From contig NZ_BQKE01000001.1 of the NCBI RefSeq assembly GCF_036244895.1, forward strand, positions 1,798,001 through 1,862,000: a DNA stretch of 64,000 bases. The letters are read 5' to 3'. The notes below the pieces were generated by a model, which ran no database searches, was not told the origin of the DNA, and was given only the letters and a program-made list of their open reading frames with translations. The DNA is from Persicobacter diffluens (GTDB taxonomy: Bacteria; Bacteroidota; Bacteroidia; Cytophagales; Cyclobacteriaceae). Below are positions 8,293 through 17,011 of the stretch, piece by piece; position 1 is the stretch's first letter; every line of letters starts with the position of its first letter. The translations under genes and the position numbers were made by a program.

Positions 8293-9565
8293 AATGTTTC
8301 TTTTTCATTTTTTCTTGATAAAAAACGAAACAAAAAATCAAGGCTGTGATCAATTCTGGCGAGCCATCGAACCTGCTGCCGGAATTCATCAAGGCGTTAT
8401 TTGAAGGTTGCAGTGCATAGAAGAAAGTATTGAGGAAATAACGCTGTGATGACTTCTCATCGGTAGCAGAACCCTTGGCTTTTCGCCAATTGATCAAGGC
8501 CGGATTGTTGTGATGGAAGGTTTCGTAGCTACCCTTACTCTAACAGTAAGCCCAGCAATAATTCGAGAAAATTTGTTCAATTTGTTGCCAAAAATCTCCT
8601 TCAATAATAAGCGCCAATCTGCTCAGTTCGCGATATAATGATATTTCCCTCTTTTCTTTTTCATTTTTTCTTGATAAAAAACGAAACAAAAAATCAAGGC
8701 TGTGATCAATTCTGGCGAGCCATCGAACCTGCTGCCGGAATTCATCAAGGCGTTATTTGAAGGTGGCAGTGCATAGAAGAAAGTATTGAGGAAATAACGC
8801 TGTGATGACTTCTCATCGGTAGCAGAACCCTTGGCTTTTCGCCAATTGATCAAGGCCGGATTGTTGTGATGGAAGGTTTCGCAGCTAACCTTTCCAAAAG
8901 TAAGCCTAAAAAAAATCGAGAAAATTTGTTCGATTTGTGGCCCAAAAACTTCTTTAATCAGAGCCATCGAACCTGCTGCCGGAATTCATCAAGGCGTTAT
9001 TTGAAGGTTGCAGTGCATAGAAGAAAGTATTGTGGAAATAACGCTGTGATGACTTCTCATCGCTAGTAGCCTCAATGGCTTTTCGCCAATTGATCAAGGC
9101 CGGATTGTTGTGATGGAAGGTTTCGCAGCTAGCTACCCTCACTTCTAAAAGTAAGCCTAAAAATAATTCGAGAAAATTTGTTCATTTTGTTGCAAAAAAT
9201 CTCCTTCAATAATAAGTGCCAATCTGCTCAGTTCGCGATATAATGATATTTCCCTCTTTTCTTTTTCATTTTTTCTTGATAAAAAACGAAACAAAAAATC
9301 AAGGCTGTGATCAATTCTGGCGAGCCATCGAACCTGCTGCCGGAATTCATCAAGGCGTTATTTGAAGGTTGCAGTGCATAGAAGAAAGTATTGAGGAAAT
9401 AACGCTGTGATGACTTCTCATCGGCAGCAGACTCAATGGCTTTTCGCCAATTGATCAAGGCCGGATTGTTGTGCTGGAAGGTTTCGCAGCTAACCTTACT
9501 TCCAAAAGTAAGCAAAAAAAATTGAGAAAATTTGTTCGATTTTTGGCCCAAAAACTTCTTGAGTA
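8293..9565. repeat. Four-copy repeat array with a 600-bp higher-order period
   Basis: A core beginning GAGCCATCGAACCTGC recurs at 8361, 8717, 8961 and 9322. Each copy continues about 170 bases almost unchanged through CAAGGCGTTATTTGAAGG to GGAAGGTTTCG. Copies 1, 2 and 4 are preceded by a shared T/A-rich block ending ATCAAGGCTGTGATC; copy 3 lacks it. Copies 1 and 3 share one type of tail (to GTTCGCGATATAATGATAT), copies 2 and 4 another (GGCCCAAAAACTTCTT), so the array is a duplicated dimer with periods of 600 and 605 bases. Open frames of 60-114 codons on the minus strand (for example RFDGSPELITALIF) are carried by every copy but share no starts or conserved ends. I treat the array as non-coding repeat DNA. 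Confidence 0.85.
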
Positions 9566-9625
9566 GAATGTCGATACTTCGAAGGTATGTAGTAGCTTCA
9601 CAACTAAAACAAGCATAACCTGGAT

Positions 9626-10695
9626 TCTAATTTTAAGTGCAAGTTTATTTGGCATAAAAAAAAGGTATCCGGTACCTTTGAAATTTAAATCTAATTGCAC
9701 TTAAATAAGAAATAACAATGGCCCAGATTACCCTGACACAAAGATATGAAATTGAAGCGTTAGTTAAAATAGGGTTCAATAAAACAGCTATTGCTGATAA
9801 AGTTGGATTTCATGTATCGACTATAGGGAGAGAAATAAAGCGTTGTCGTAAAGGGTATTACGACGCTGATACGGCGCATAGTAAGTACCTGGCCAATCGT
9901 AAAAATAATCGGGAACCGTATAAACGGACCCCTGAAATGGAACAAGTAATTCGTAAGTTTCTTATTGATAATGATTTCAGCCCAGAACAAATAGCTGGAA
10001 GATGCAAAGAGGAAGGGACTCCTATGATCTCAGTTGAAGGAATTTATCAATTCATTTATAGTGTCCCTGAATTGGCTAATCACCTTAGGATCAGTAAGGG
10101 GAAAAGGAAAAAACGGAAATCTAATTCAAAAAATGGATCAAAAATTCCAGATCGGAAACCTATTCATATTCGACCCACGGAGGCTGATAATAGATCGGAG
10201 TTTGGGCATATTGAACTTGATGTTGTGGTAGGGACCAAGGAGAAGTCAAATGTTTTGGTTACGGCTGTTTGTAGAAGGTCTAGATATACATTGATCGGAA
10301 TAGCATTAAGCAAATCAGATAAAGATGTTTTGAAAGCTTTAGAAGATATGGCTTCAAGATCTTTAATACCTTGGAAGACGGTTACTTGTGATAATGGGAA
10401 AGAATTTGCATGCCATAAAGAATTAGAAGCCTCTGTTGGTTGTGTGGCCTACTTTGCAGACCCTTACGCCAGTTGGCAAAGGGGTACCAATGAAAACACA
10501 AATGGCCTAATAAGACAGTACTTTCCTAAAGGGAAATCAATGGACAATATCAAAATGAATTCAGTACTCCAAGTAGAAGAAACCCTCAATAATCGCCCAA
10601 GAAAGAAATTGAATTTTTGGACGCCTATCGAATATATTCATGGTGAAAGAAAAAATTTGATCACCATCAATAAAACTTGCATTTAAAATTGGAAT
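9626..10695 (+). mobile_element. IS30-family insertion sequence
   Basis: About 1070 bp, bounded by imperfect inverted repeats. The left end ATTCTAATTTTAAGTGCAAG (from 9626) matches the complement of the right end (10668-10695, ATTCCAATTTTAAATGCAAG) with two mismatches in the first 20 bases. It contains one full-length transposase. Upstream of the gene, TTTTAAGTGCAA and TTGCACTTAAA form an internal inverted repeat around an AAAGGTA/TACCTTT hairpin (9661-9679). No clear target duplication is visible. It abuts the repeat array. Confidence 0.85.
9718..10686 (+). CDS. IS30-family transposase
   Basis: A 322-residue DDE transposase that mobilises the surrounding element. The N-terminal helix-turn-helix (LTQRYEIEALVKIGFNKTAIADKVGFHVSTIGREIKR, residues 5-42) is the IS30 DNA-binding region. 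The catalytic core shows Asp168 in HIELDVVVG, Asp225 in TCDNGKEF and Glu259 in GTNENTNGLIRQYFPKG, the last being the IS30 C-terminal signature. Length and reading frame are intact, so the enzyme may be active. It starts at an ATG 8 bases after the internal inverted repeat. Confidence 0.95.
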   Translation: MAQITLTQRYEIEALVKIGFNKTAIADKVGFHVSTIGREIKRCRKGYYDADTAHSKYLANRKNNREPYKRTPEMEQVIRKFLIDNDFSPEQIAGRCKEEGTPMISVEGIYQFIYSVPELANHLRISKGKRKKRKSNSKNGSKIPDRKPIHIRPTEADNRSEFGHIELDVVVGTKEKSNVLVTAVCRRSRYTLIGIALSKSDKDVLKALEDMASRSLIPWKTVTCDNGKEFACHKELEASVGCVAYFADPYASWQRGTNENTNGLIRQYFPKGKSMDNIKMNSVLQVEETLNNRPRKKLNFWTPIEYIHGERKNLITINKTCI

Positions 10696-11058
10696 TCAAG
10701 TAACCAAATATGGGCAATGGAAAAAAATAGGATAAATATTCATAATGACCTGAGCCTCAATTTTTTTAGGAGGTGCTGAGTCTTCCGTGGCCTAATTCGG
10801 CTAAAGATCATTTTAAGATGTACTTTTTTTTAGACTTTGCGACGGATTATTTCGTTTTCAGTTTTATCAAAAATAGTGATGCTAACAGGGCTGATTTACA
10901 GAGGAAGCCCTGCGGATAGGCCTGGTTTTTGATGACTTCAAGCGCATTCAATTAGTGAAATCCGATAGAGATGAGGGATTATGCCTAATTCAGTAGGTGA
11001 TTTTAAAAAATCACTACTCATGAATCTAATTGGATTTTAATCTCGTTGTAAAAAAGTC
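10696..11058. other. Intergenic stretch right of the IS30 element
   Basis: I see no gene here. The only structure is an imperfect inverted repeat GTAGGTGATTTT / AAATCACTAC at about 10993-11017, directly before the promoter region of the next gene, which could be a hairpin or an operator. Confidence 0.4.
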
Positions 11059-11066
11059 TATATTTG
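11059..11066 (+). promoter_or_regulatory. Promoter -7 element TATATTTG
   Basis: A perfect TAnnTTTG element 24 bases before the ATG at 11090, followed by AAGGA at 11071-11075 as a possible ribosome site. The upstream -33 box is only TTTT, so the promoter is incomplete by consensus. Confidence 0.5.
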
Positions 11067-11089
11067 AGTTAAGGACCTATTTTATATCA

Positions 11090-11512
11090 ATGCAATATTG
11101 TCTATTTATTTATGGAACCCTGATGGATTTAGAAATCCATGAAATTCTTTTCGGCAAAACATTTCCGATTAAGCCGGCAGTGCTAGAGGACTATATGATC
11201 TGTCATCATGACGATTTTGACTATTTCTTTTTAAGACCAGCGCCTGGGGCGAAAACGCAAGGCGGATATGTGGAAATAGGAGAGCAGGAACTCCGGAAAA
11301 TAGATTTATGGGAAGGTCGGGAAGAATATGAAAGAACTACCGTAAAGATTCAAACCAAACACGGTGTACAGTTTGCTCAAGCGTATATTGGCCTGATGGA
11401 TGGAAAACCCTTACCGGAAAAATATATTGGAAAATACTCCAAGCGCACCCGTAAAATGCAGCAATTAGATCTGATGGAGTGGCGCAAAGAACAAAAAAAA
11501 ATCCAACCTTAA
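11090..11512 (+). CDS. Gamma-glutamylcyclotransferase-family protein
   Basis: A 140-residue cytosolic protein of the GGCT/AIG2 fold. The N-terminal MQYCLFIYGTLMD carries the diagnostic YGTL motif. A GGYVEI strand, DLWEG segment and YERTTVKI strand follow, as in this family, where the core Glu (here in DLWEGREEY) acts as the base on gamma-glutamyl substrates. The open frame extends to a TTG at 11030, but family alignment, a -7 element at 11059 and the position of YGTL all favour the ATG at 11090. The substrate cannot be predicted. Its stop codon lies in a terminator loop. Confidence 0.8.
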   Translation: MQYCLFIYGTLMDLEIHEILFGKTFPIKPAVLEDYMICHHDDFDYFFLRPAPGAKTQGGYVEIGEQELRKIDLWEGREEYERTTVKIQTKHGVQFAQAYIGLMDGKPLPEKYIGKYSKRTRKMQQLDLMEWRKEQKKIQP

Positions 11513-11526
11513 TGGTTGGATTTTTT
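11495..11526 (+). terminator. Bidirectional terminator overlapping a stop codon
   Basis: AAAAAATCCAACC (11495-11507) pairs perfectly with GGTTGGATTTTTT (11514-11526). The loop and right arm contain the end of the cyclotransferase-like gene, and the same hairpin serves the convergent membrane protein gene ending at 11528. Confidence 0.85.
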
Positions 11527-11527
11527 T

Positions 11528-11980
11528 TTATCTAATTTCCTTCATAGCGAAGAAACCAATCATCACTAAAAAGATTGATTTTATGAATTCAAAGAGGTAA
11601 TACCAAAATTCAAATGAGCTCTTTCCTTTGATGATCATTTTGAAACTTTCCAGCCAATAGCCATCCACATTGGGTAGGAAGCGAATACTTTGAACAATTA
11701 ATAAGATCACTACAATCAGGAAGGACCAAAACACTTTAGCCCTGGGTATGGCAAAGATAAAGGTGAGTGCGAAAATGATGGACATATAGATTTCCATCTT
11801 GTTGAGGCTGTTGAAAACCATTTTACCGGCACCATCCATCAGATCAATGATGAAGTCTTCTCCACCCACTTTGGCGTGCACGGTATTTTGAATAAAAGAT
11901 AAGCCAATCAGTAATCCCAACCACACAAAGGGGATTCCTACCCGCATTTCTCTTCCGAATTTTTTTAATTGACTAATCAT
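11528..11980 (-). CDS. Hypothetical four-helix membrane protein
   Basis: A 150-residue protein with four hydrophobic segments: about 15-35 (GIPFVWLGLLIGLSFIQNTV), 63-81, 84-100 and 127-145. I do not recognise a named family. Its ATGA start overlaps the stop of the upstream heptosyltransferase-like gene by four bases, so it is very probably translated from the same mRNA and may act in envelope assembly. Function is unassigned. Confidence 0.75.
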   Translation of the reverse strand: MISQLKKFGREMRVGIPFVWLGLLIGLSFIQNTVHAKVGGEDFIIDLMDGAGKMVFNSLNKMEIYMSIIFALTFIFAIPRAKVFWSFLIVVILLIVQSIRFLPNVDGYWLESFKMIIKGKSSFEFWYYLFEFIKSIFLVMIGFFAMKEIR

Positions 11981-12996
11981 GGTAAATAAAAATCAAACGT
12001 CAGTTCTTTCATACATTTAAAATGTCCCTTTGGACATGAATTTCTTCCCGCCTTTGAACAGGGGCGGCATTTTAATTTTGTATTTTCAAAGACAAAAAAT
12101 TTAGTTTTATAGGGATGGAAATTATTCGGGACAGTGCTGCCCCAAATACTATAAATGGTCTTCTTGAATGCGGCTGCGATATGGGTAAGGCCGGTATCAT
12201 GGCCGAAGACATATTGGGCCTGTTTCACTAAAGAGGCCGACTGATTCAAATTGAATTTCCCACAGGCATTGAAGATGACGGTCTTCTTACCCAATTCCGT
12301 CAGGCCTTCTTCATAAGGCGCATTGCTCTCTCTCTTCCGGAAAAATTCCTCCAGCTTTTCGCCATTTTCCGCATCATCAGGGCCTCCGACCAGTACGATC
12401 GGCCGGTTGATGCGGTCGCATAGTACCACCATCTGTTCAAAAGGCAGAATCTTAGTAAACTTCGTTCCTCCGATCACATAGGCGACATATCCCTTGCGAA
12501 ACTCCTCCGGAAGCCACTCCATTTCCACTTCATCCTTTTCGGGAATATAATGATCCATTCCCTGCTCGTCATTCACCACTCCCAAAGGTTTCACTGCATC
12601 CATATACCGATCGGTGACATGCACATTGGGCATGAAATTGATTTGGAAATTGGTATAAAGGAATCGCTTGATCCTAAGTTTGTCATAAGTGGAAGAGGGG
12701 ACACCCAGCGCCCATTTTATCCTGCTGGTTCTGAAGTTATTGTGGAGGTCCACCACGAAGTCAAACTTTTCCTGCTTCAAATCAGCGATCAAAGGCGACA
12801 TACTGCCTTCCAGCAAATGTAGTTTATCAATATAAGGATTGGCCTCCAGAAGTCCCCGGAACTGTTTTTTTACGGCAAAATGCAGTTCGCAGCCCTCAAT
12901 CTGAGTTTTGATGCAGCGCACCACCGTAGAAGTCCAGGCAATGTCACCAATGGAGGAAAATCGCAGTATTAATATTTTTTTATACTTTTTTGTCAT
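11977..12996 (-). CDS. Glycosyltransferase family 9 (heptosyltransferase-like)
   Basis: A 339-residue GT-B enzyme related to ADP-heptose:LPS heptosyltransferases, expected to act on lipopolysaccharide core at the inner face of the inner membrane. The N-terminal KILILRFSSIGDIAWTSTVVRCIK matches the family start (RxxxxGDxxxxxP). The C-terminal half has FGHDTGLTHIAAAFKKTIYSIWG, the donor-binding GxDTGxxHxAAA motif. A cysteine-rich tail (CRPCSKAGRNSCPKGHFKCM) is typical of the Bacteroidota versions. It lies 15 bases downstream of the PolX/PHP gene and overlaps the next gene by four bases, suggesting an operon. The exact sugar is unknown. Confidence 0.9.
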   Translation of the reverse strand: MTKKYKKILILRFSSIGDIAWTSTVVRCIKTQIEGCELHFAVKKQFRGLLEANPYIDKLHLLEGSMSPLIADLKQEKFDFVVDLHNNFRTSRIKWALGVPSSTYDKLRIKRFLYTNFQINFMPNVHVTDRYMDAVKPLGVVNDEQGMDHYIPEKDEVEMEWLPEEFRKGYVAYVIGGTKFTKILPFEQMVVLCDRINRPIVLVGGPDDAENGEKLEEFFRKRESNAPYEEGLTELGKKTVIFNACGKFNLNQSASLVKQAQYVFGHDTGLTHIAAAFKKTIYSIWGSTVPNNFHPYKTKFFVFENTKLKCRPCSKAGRNSCPKGHFKCMKELTFDFYLP

Positions 12997-13011
12997 TTTC
13001 TTAAGCGGCGC

Positions 13012-14706
13012 TTAGCCTTTCTTGCTTTTGAAATAAGCAGCCACTTCCGCAGTGCTTTTGGTGTTGAAAGTCTGATCTTTTCTCAAACCGGCCTTTCGTC
13101 CCACCTGTACACCATATTGCATGTCTGCAAAACCTTTGATTTCGTGTGCATCCGGATTAATGGAAATCTCCACTCCCTTTTCCAGCGCCTGATGCACGAA
13201 ACGCCAGTCCATGTCCAGTCTCCACGGATTAGCATTGATCTCAATGATCACCTTATTGGCCGCACAGGCATCAATAATCATTTCATGATTCACCGGATAA
13301 CCTGCACGCTTTAGAAGTAATCTGCCTGTAGGATGTCCCAACATGGTGGTGTAAGGATTTTCAATGGCTTTAATCAGTCGCTGCGTAGCGGTGGCCTCAT
13401 CCATATTCATATTGCCATGAATGGAAGCGACAATAAAATCGAACTGTTTCAGGATTTCGTCCTCATAGTCCAGGCTTCCATCTTGCAGGATATCAGACTC
13501 TATGCCTTTAAAAATTCTGAAGTTTTCAAAGCCGGCATTAAGGCGATCAATCTCGGCATGCTGCGCCAGTACTCTTTCCACTTGCAGGCCATTGGCATAG
13601 GCGGCAGTCTGGCTGTGATCCGAAATCCCTAAATACTCCCATCCCTGAGACTGACAGTAGGCGGCCAATTCTTCCAGGCTATGAGATCCATCGGAATAGT
13701 TGGAGTGGTTGTGCATAGGCCCACGCAGATCTGCATAGGTCAGTAATTGATCCGGGGAATTTTTATCCAACCAATCCCATTCCCAAAGGCCTTCTCTCAT
13801 TTCCTGAGGGACGAAGGGAAGGCCTGCGGCTTCATATATTTCCTGCTCGGAGGCAAAAGCTTTTTGATGCAATAGCTGACGCAATGTTTTTTCAGGACTC
13901 AAGCCCTTATTCAGGTGAGCGGGGGCAACGCCTAATTCAAATTGCCTGTTGGTGAATTGATCCAGTGGGCAGAAGTGAAGCAGAAATCTCATTTCATAAT
14001 CCTCATGCTCGAGGTAAGCGGTGAATGGCCCCGATTGCTCCTTATTTTCCTGAAAACCGGTGGCTGCTAATATCTTTTGGTGGGCGGCTATCGGGCTTTC
14101 TGCAGCAATAACCATTTCAAGTTCGGCCACAGTTTCTCTTTGTAACAGATAGTCACCGGTAAAATCTATTTGCGCCTCCGGTAATAGGGTTTGTAAAAGG
14201 CTTTTCATTAATTCCGCCTCTTCCTGAGCGTCAGCCCAACGTTTCTTCCAGTGATTTTCTTGCCAAAATATCAGGGCCTCCTTTAAAGATTCCACCGTTT
14301 TGGCCCCAAAACCTTTGGCTTTACCCAGGCTTCCGGTATTGCAGGCTTCTAAAAGTGCTGCCGGAGTAGTAATATTTAAATCCATCCAAAGGGCACGTAG
14401 TTTTTTTGGACCGAGGCCTTTAATCTTTGCCAGTTCCAAAAGTCCCACAGGCGTACTTTCTTTTAATTCCACCAGCTTGGCGAAGGTGCCGGTTTCGTTA
14501 ATTTCTGCCAGGGTGGCTGCCATGCTTTTCCCCAGACCTTCCTGTTGTTCCAGGTTTTCTACTGACCAGTCCTCCACCCAAAGTACATTATTTTCAATCA
14601 TGCTGACTACTTTCTGGTAGGAGCGTAATTGAAAAGGATTTCCTCCGTGAATTTCTTTCAATAACAAGTACTGCTTTAGCGGGCTAATGAGGTCTTTTCT
14701 GGTCAA
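13012..14706 (-). CDS. PolX-like protein with PHP domain and degenerate polymerase site
   Basis: A 564-residue protein with the bacterial PolX layout: an N-terminal 8-kDa-like domain and helix-hairpin-helix repeats (GLGKSMAATL near 58, GLGPKKLRAL near 97, GFGAKTVESL near 132), a nucleotidyltransferase-like region (about 160-300), and a C-terminal PHP domain (about 328-564). The PHP metal ligands look complete (MHNHSNYSDGSH, GISDHS, GIESDIL, ASIHG, GHPTG, INPDAHE). The polymerase motif, normally GxxxRxxETVGDIDxLV, reads TGDYLLQRETVAELEMVIA here, losing both catalytic aspartates, and the third (VDLR) is YEMRF. It is thus probably a phosphoesterase/nuclease with DNA binding but no polymerase activity. 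Confidence 0.88.
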   Translation of the reverse strand: MTRKDLISPLKQYLLLKEIHGGNPFQLRSYQKVVSMIENNVLWVEDWSVENLEQQEGLGKSMAATLAEINETGTFAKLVELKESTPVGLLELAKIKGLGPKKLRALWMDLNITTPAALLEACNTGSLGKAKGFGAKTVESLKEALIFWQENHWKKRWADAQEEAELMKSLLQTLLPEAQIDFTGDYLLQRETVAELEMVIAAESPIAAHQKILAATGFQENKEQSGPFTAYLEHEDYEMRFLLHFCPLDQFTNRQFELGVAPAHLNKGLSPEKTLRQLLHQKAFASEQEIYEAAGLPFVPQEMREGLWEWDWLDKNSPDQLLTYADLRGPMHNHSNYSDGSHSLEELAAYCQSQGWEYLGISDHSQTAAYANGLQVERVLAQHAEIDRLNAGFENFRIFKGIESDILQDGSLDYEDEILKQFDFIVASIHGNMNMDEATATQRLIKAIENPYTTMLGHPTGRLLLKRAGYPVNHEMIIDACAANKVIIEINANPWRLDMDWRFVHQALEKGVEISINPDAHEIKGFADMQYGVQVGRKAGLRKDQTFNTKSTAEVAAYFKSKKG

Positions 14707-15047
14707 GGGTAATTTGGTTTAGGTATGGAAATATATTTCTGGCCAAAATTAATCAAAATGATCTCCTTTGAAAAATTTATACCCATATATGCTGTGCTGT
14801 TTACGATTTGTTTAAGGTATTGTCTGTTAGTGGTTTGTGTTTTTGTTTCAGGGGGGTGAGTGATTTGGGTTTCTTTTTATTTTTATAATGTTTGATTTAT
14901 AGTGGTTGGTGATGCTTGTTTTTAATGCGAAAGTAATTCATTAAAACGGTCATTATGTGAGGAATATGGCGCTTTCTGAGAAAGCCTTCACAAATTTTAC
15001 GTATATTTTAAAAAGTACTTTTACCGAGAGTTAAATTATTGCCCGAT
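14707..15047. other. AT-rich divergent promoter region
   Basis: It lies between the divergently transcribed PolX/PHP operon and the secreted hypothetical protein. It should contain promoters for both, but I see no box close enough to consensus to assign, and no RNA gene or repeat. Confidence 0.4.
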
Positions 15048-16586
15048 ATGAGTTTCCTGCGTCTTTTTTCAGTAATCTTCCTGTCTGTTTATGTTTTTAA
15101 TGCCCAAGCCCAGTTGGTGAAAAGCGAAGAGGTGATTGGGCAGGTGGCAGAAACGGAATCCTTTTTTCATGTATTCAGTAATGCTGATTCCTCCTTATAT
15201 TTTTTTAAAAAAAATCAGCATAAGGTTAGAGATAAGCAAGCCTTATGGGAGGTGAGTAAATTTAATCAGGCTTTGGAGGAGGTGGCTCATCAACAATATT
15301 ATTTAAGCAGTCGGGAGGATTTGATTGGTTATGATACTAATGGGCAGGACATTTTTCTTTTATTCACTGAAGACTTGGAGCATATTCGTAAGCTGACCCT
15401 TTACCAAATGCCTCTTTTCGGACAGCAGGCATTGAAGGAGTTTAAAATTGATTTACCTTTTCAATTAAAGATGCAGGCTTATGAGACGGTGGGGACGCAT
15501 ATGGTGCTCGCCGGAGATGTGAATGAAAAGGCCGTGGTGGTATTGTATGATTTGACCAACGGACAATTGAAAGTGGTTCGGAATCATTATAATGAAAAAA
15601 GCCGCCTGCTTTCACTGACCATTGATGATGCCACGCAAACATTTAAAACGGTTACTATTTTTCGGCACCGACAGGCAAAATATGAGGTGCGGCTTAGCAT
15701 TTTTGATGAAACCGGCAAAGAATTACTAAAACATCAGTTTTTAACCCCGGAGAATCAGAATTTTCTTTCCGCTACCACCCAGACTCTCCCTAACTTTGAT
15801 GAATTGCTGGTGGCAACTTATGCAGAGGGGGGAGCGAACATGGAAGATTATGCCAAGGGCGTAATGGTTTGCCGTTTACCGCTAAGAGGAGAACAGCAAT
15901 TTCAGAAAATACCTTTTGGCGCTTTAAGGAATTACTATGGTTACCTTCCCCTTGACAAGCAAGAGAAAATGCAAAAGAAAAAGAAGAAGAGAAGCTCCAG
16001 TAGTAAAGATATGAATGTAATGAACCGGATGATCTTGTCTTCTCGTAAAACGGGCTTTGGCGAGTATGCCTTTTATGGGGAATTCTTTTATCCTACTTAC
16101 CGGGCGCTGCAGGAAGGTATGAGTGCATTGAATACCATTGTTAACCAGACGCAGGTGTATCGGTTTAGCCATAATATGATGGTGGTTTTTGATGCGCAGG
16201 GGAATTTATTGTGGGACAGGGCATTTCCACTAAACGATCACGAACAGTTTGTCCTTAAAGGAGCGGGTGCTTTTGCATATTTGCCGGAAGATCATGCGGT
16301 GATGATTTATAAAGAAGAAGATGAACTTAAAGGATATGAAGTAAGCCTGTTGGGAGATGGAGAAATCACTGCCGGTCGGGAGTTTAGCCTGATGGGCCTG
16401 CCGGAAGATTATGCTAATAATCAACAGTATTCCGGTGCGGGTGGAGAGATTATGCACTGGTATGGAAATCACTTTTACCATTATGGGGTATATGATCCCA
16501 TGGGGAAAGGCCGGGAGCCGTTTTTCTTTTTACAAAAGTATAGCTGGACGCCGGTAGTGGAAGGTAAAGCAGGATCCGTGGAGTAG
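15048..16586 (+). CDS. Secreted hypothetical protein
   Basis: A 512-residue exported protein that I do not recognise. It has a signal peptide (MSFLRLFSVIFLSVYVFNAQAQ) and a mainly beta-strand body with repeated YD, LxG and FDxxG turns suggestive of a propeller-like or beta-rich fold. A strongly basic KKKKKRSSSS patch lies near residue 312, inside the mature protein. The ATG at 15048 is preferred because the signal peptide begins there; an in-frame TTG at 15039 adds only three residues. No T9SS sorting domain is evident. It is flanked by a MITE-1 copy on its 3' side. Confidence 0.75.
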   Translation: MSFLRLFSVIFLSVYVFNAQAQLVKSEEVIGQVAETESFFHVFSNADSSLYFFKKNQHKVRDKQALWEVSKFNQALEEVAHQQYYLSSREDLIGYDTNGQDIFLLFTEDLEHIRKLTLYQMPLFGQQALKEFKIDLPFQLKMQAYETVGTHMVLAGDVNEKAVVVLYDLTNGQLKVVRNHYNEKSRLLSLTIDDATQTFKTVTIFRHRQAKYEVRLSIFDETGKELLKHQFLTPENQNFLSATTQTLPNFDELLVATYAEGGANMEDYAKGVMVCRLPLRGEQQFQKIPFGALRNYYGYLPLDKQEKMQKKKKKRSSSSKDMNVMNRMILSSRKTGFGEYAFYGEFFYPTYRALQEGMSALNTIVNQTQVYRFSHNMMVVFDAQGNLLWDRAFPLNDHEQFVLKGAGAFAYLPEDHAVMIYKEEDELKGYEVSLLGDGEITAGREFSLMGLPEDYANNQQYSGAGGEIMHWYGNHFYHYGVYDPMGKGREPFFFLQKYSWTPVVEGKAGSVE

Positions 16587-16656
16587 GGCTAATTCCAAGA
16601 GTATTTTGAATAAATAACAAAAATACCCCACCTCTCAGGCAGTTCTCCTTACCTTA

Positions 16657-16823
16657 TGCGAGTTTAATAGCCAAAATTGGCCATGAAAATTTCATTAGTG
16701 CAAAAGAAGCGCTGCCAGAGAATTTTGAGAGAACAGCATTGCTATTGTTGGGGAATTATCAAAAATCGTTTACAATAATTCCAATTTTCAGCCGGATGAT
16801 GCGCTTTTAAACAGGCTCCTAAT
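16657..16823 (+). mobile_element. MITE-1 copy A (small inverted-repeat element)
   Basis: About 167 bp, beginning GAGTTTAATAGCCAAAATTG and ending GCGCTTTTAAACAGGCTC. The interior GAATTTTGAGAGAACAGCA...CAATAATTCCAATTTTCAGCCGGATG matches copies at 38595, 53740 and 62198. The two halves are largely complementary, so the whole element can fold back. It fills the space between the hypothetical gene and pyrR. Confidence 0.7.
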
Positions 16824-16995
16824 TGAGATTATTAAAAAGTAAAACTAATTTTTGGGGGCTGATATTCTCGGTGGATAACTTCTTTAAGCTTGAAAGGCAG
16901 AGAGAAAATAAGCGCTATTGGTGAAGTGCACGGCAATTTTAAAATTTTGATGCGGCTTTATGCGCGCTTTAGTGGTATAAAAAAACAGACCTTAT

Positions 16996-17003
16996 TATAT
17001 TTG
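16996..17003 (+). promoter_or_regulatory. Promoter -7 element TATATTTG of pyrRB
   Basis: A perfect TAnnTTTG box ending only eight bases before the pyrR ATG, implying a very short or absent 5' untranslated region. No good -33 TTTG is seen at the usual distance. Confidence 0.5.
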
Positions 17004-17011
17004 CTTTCGCT

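Noticed and set aside
8270..9551. Minus-strand ORFs of 60-114 codons in the repeat array
   Set aside because: All are the same repeat read in one frame, with starts and ends that vary with each copy and no recognisable domain.
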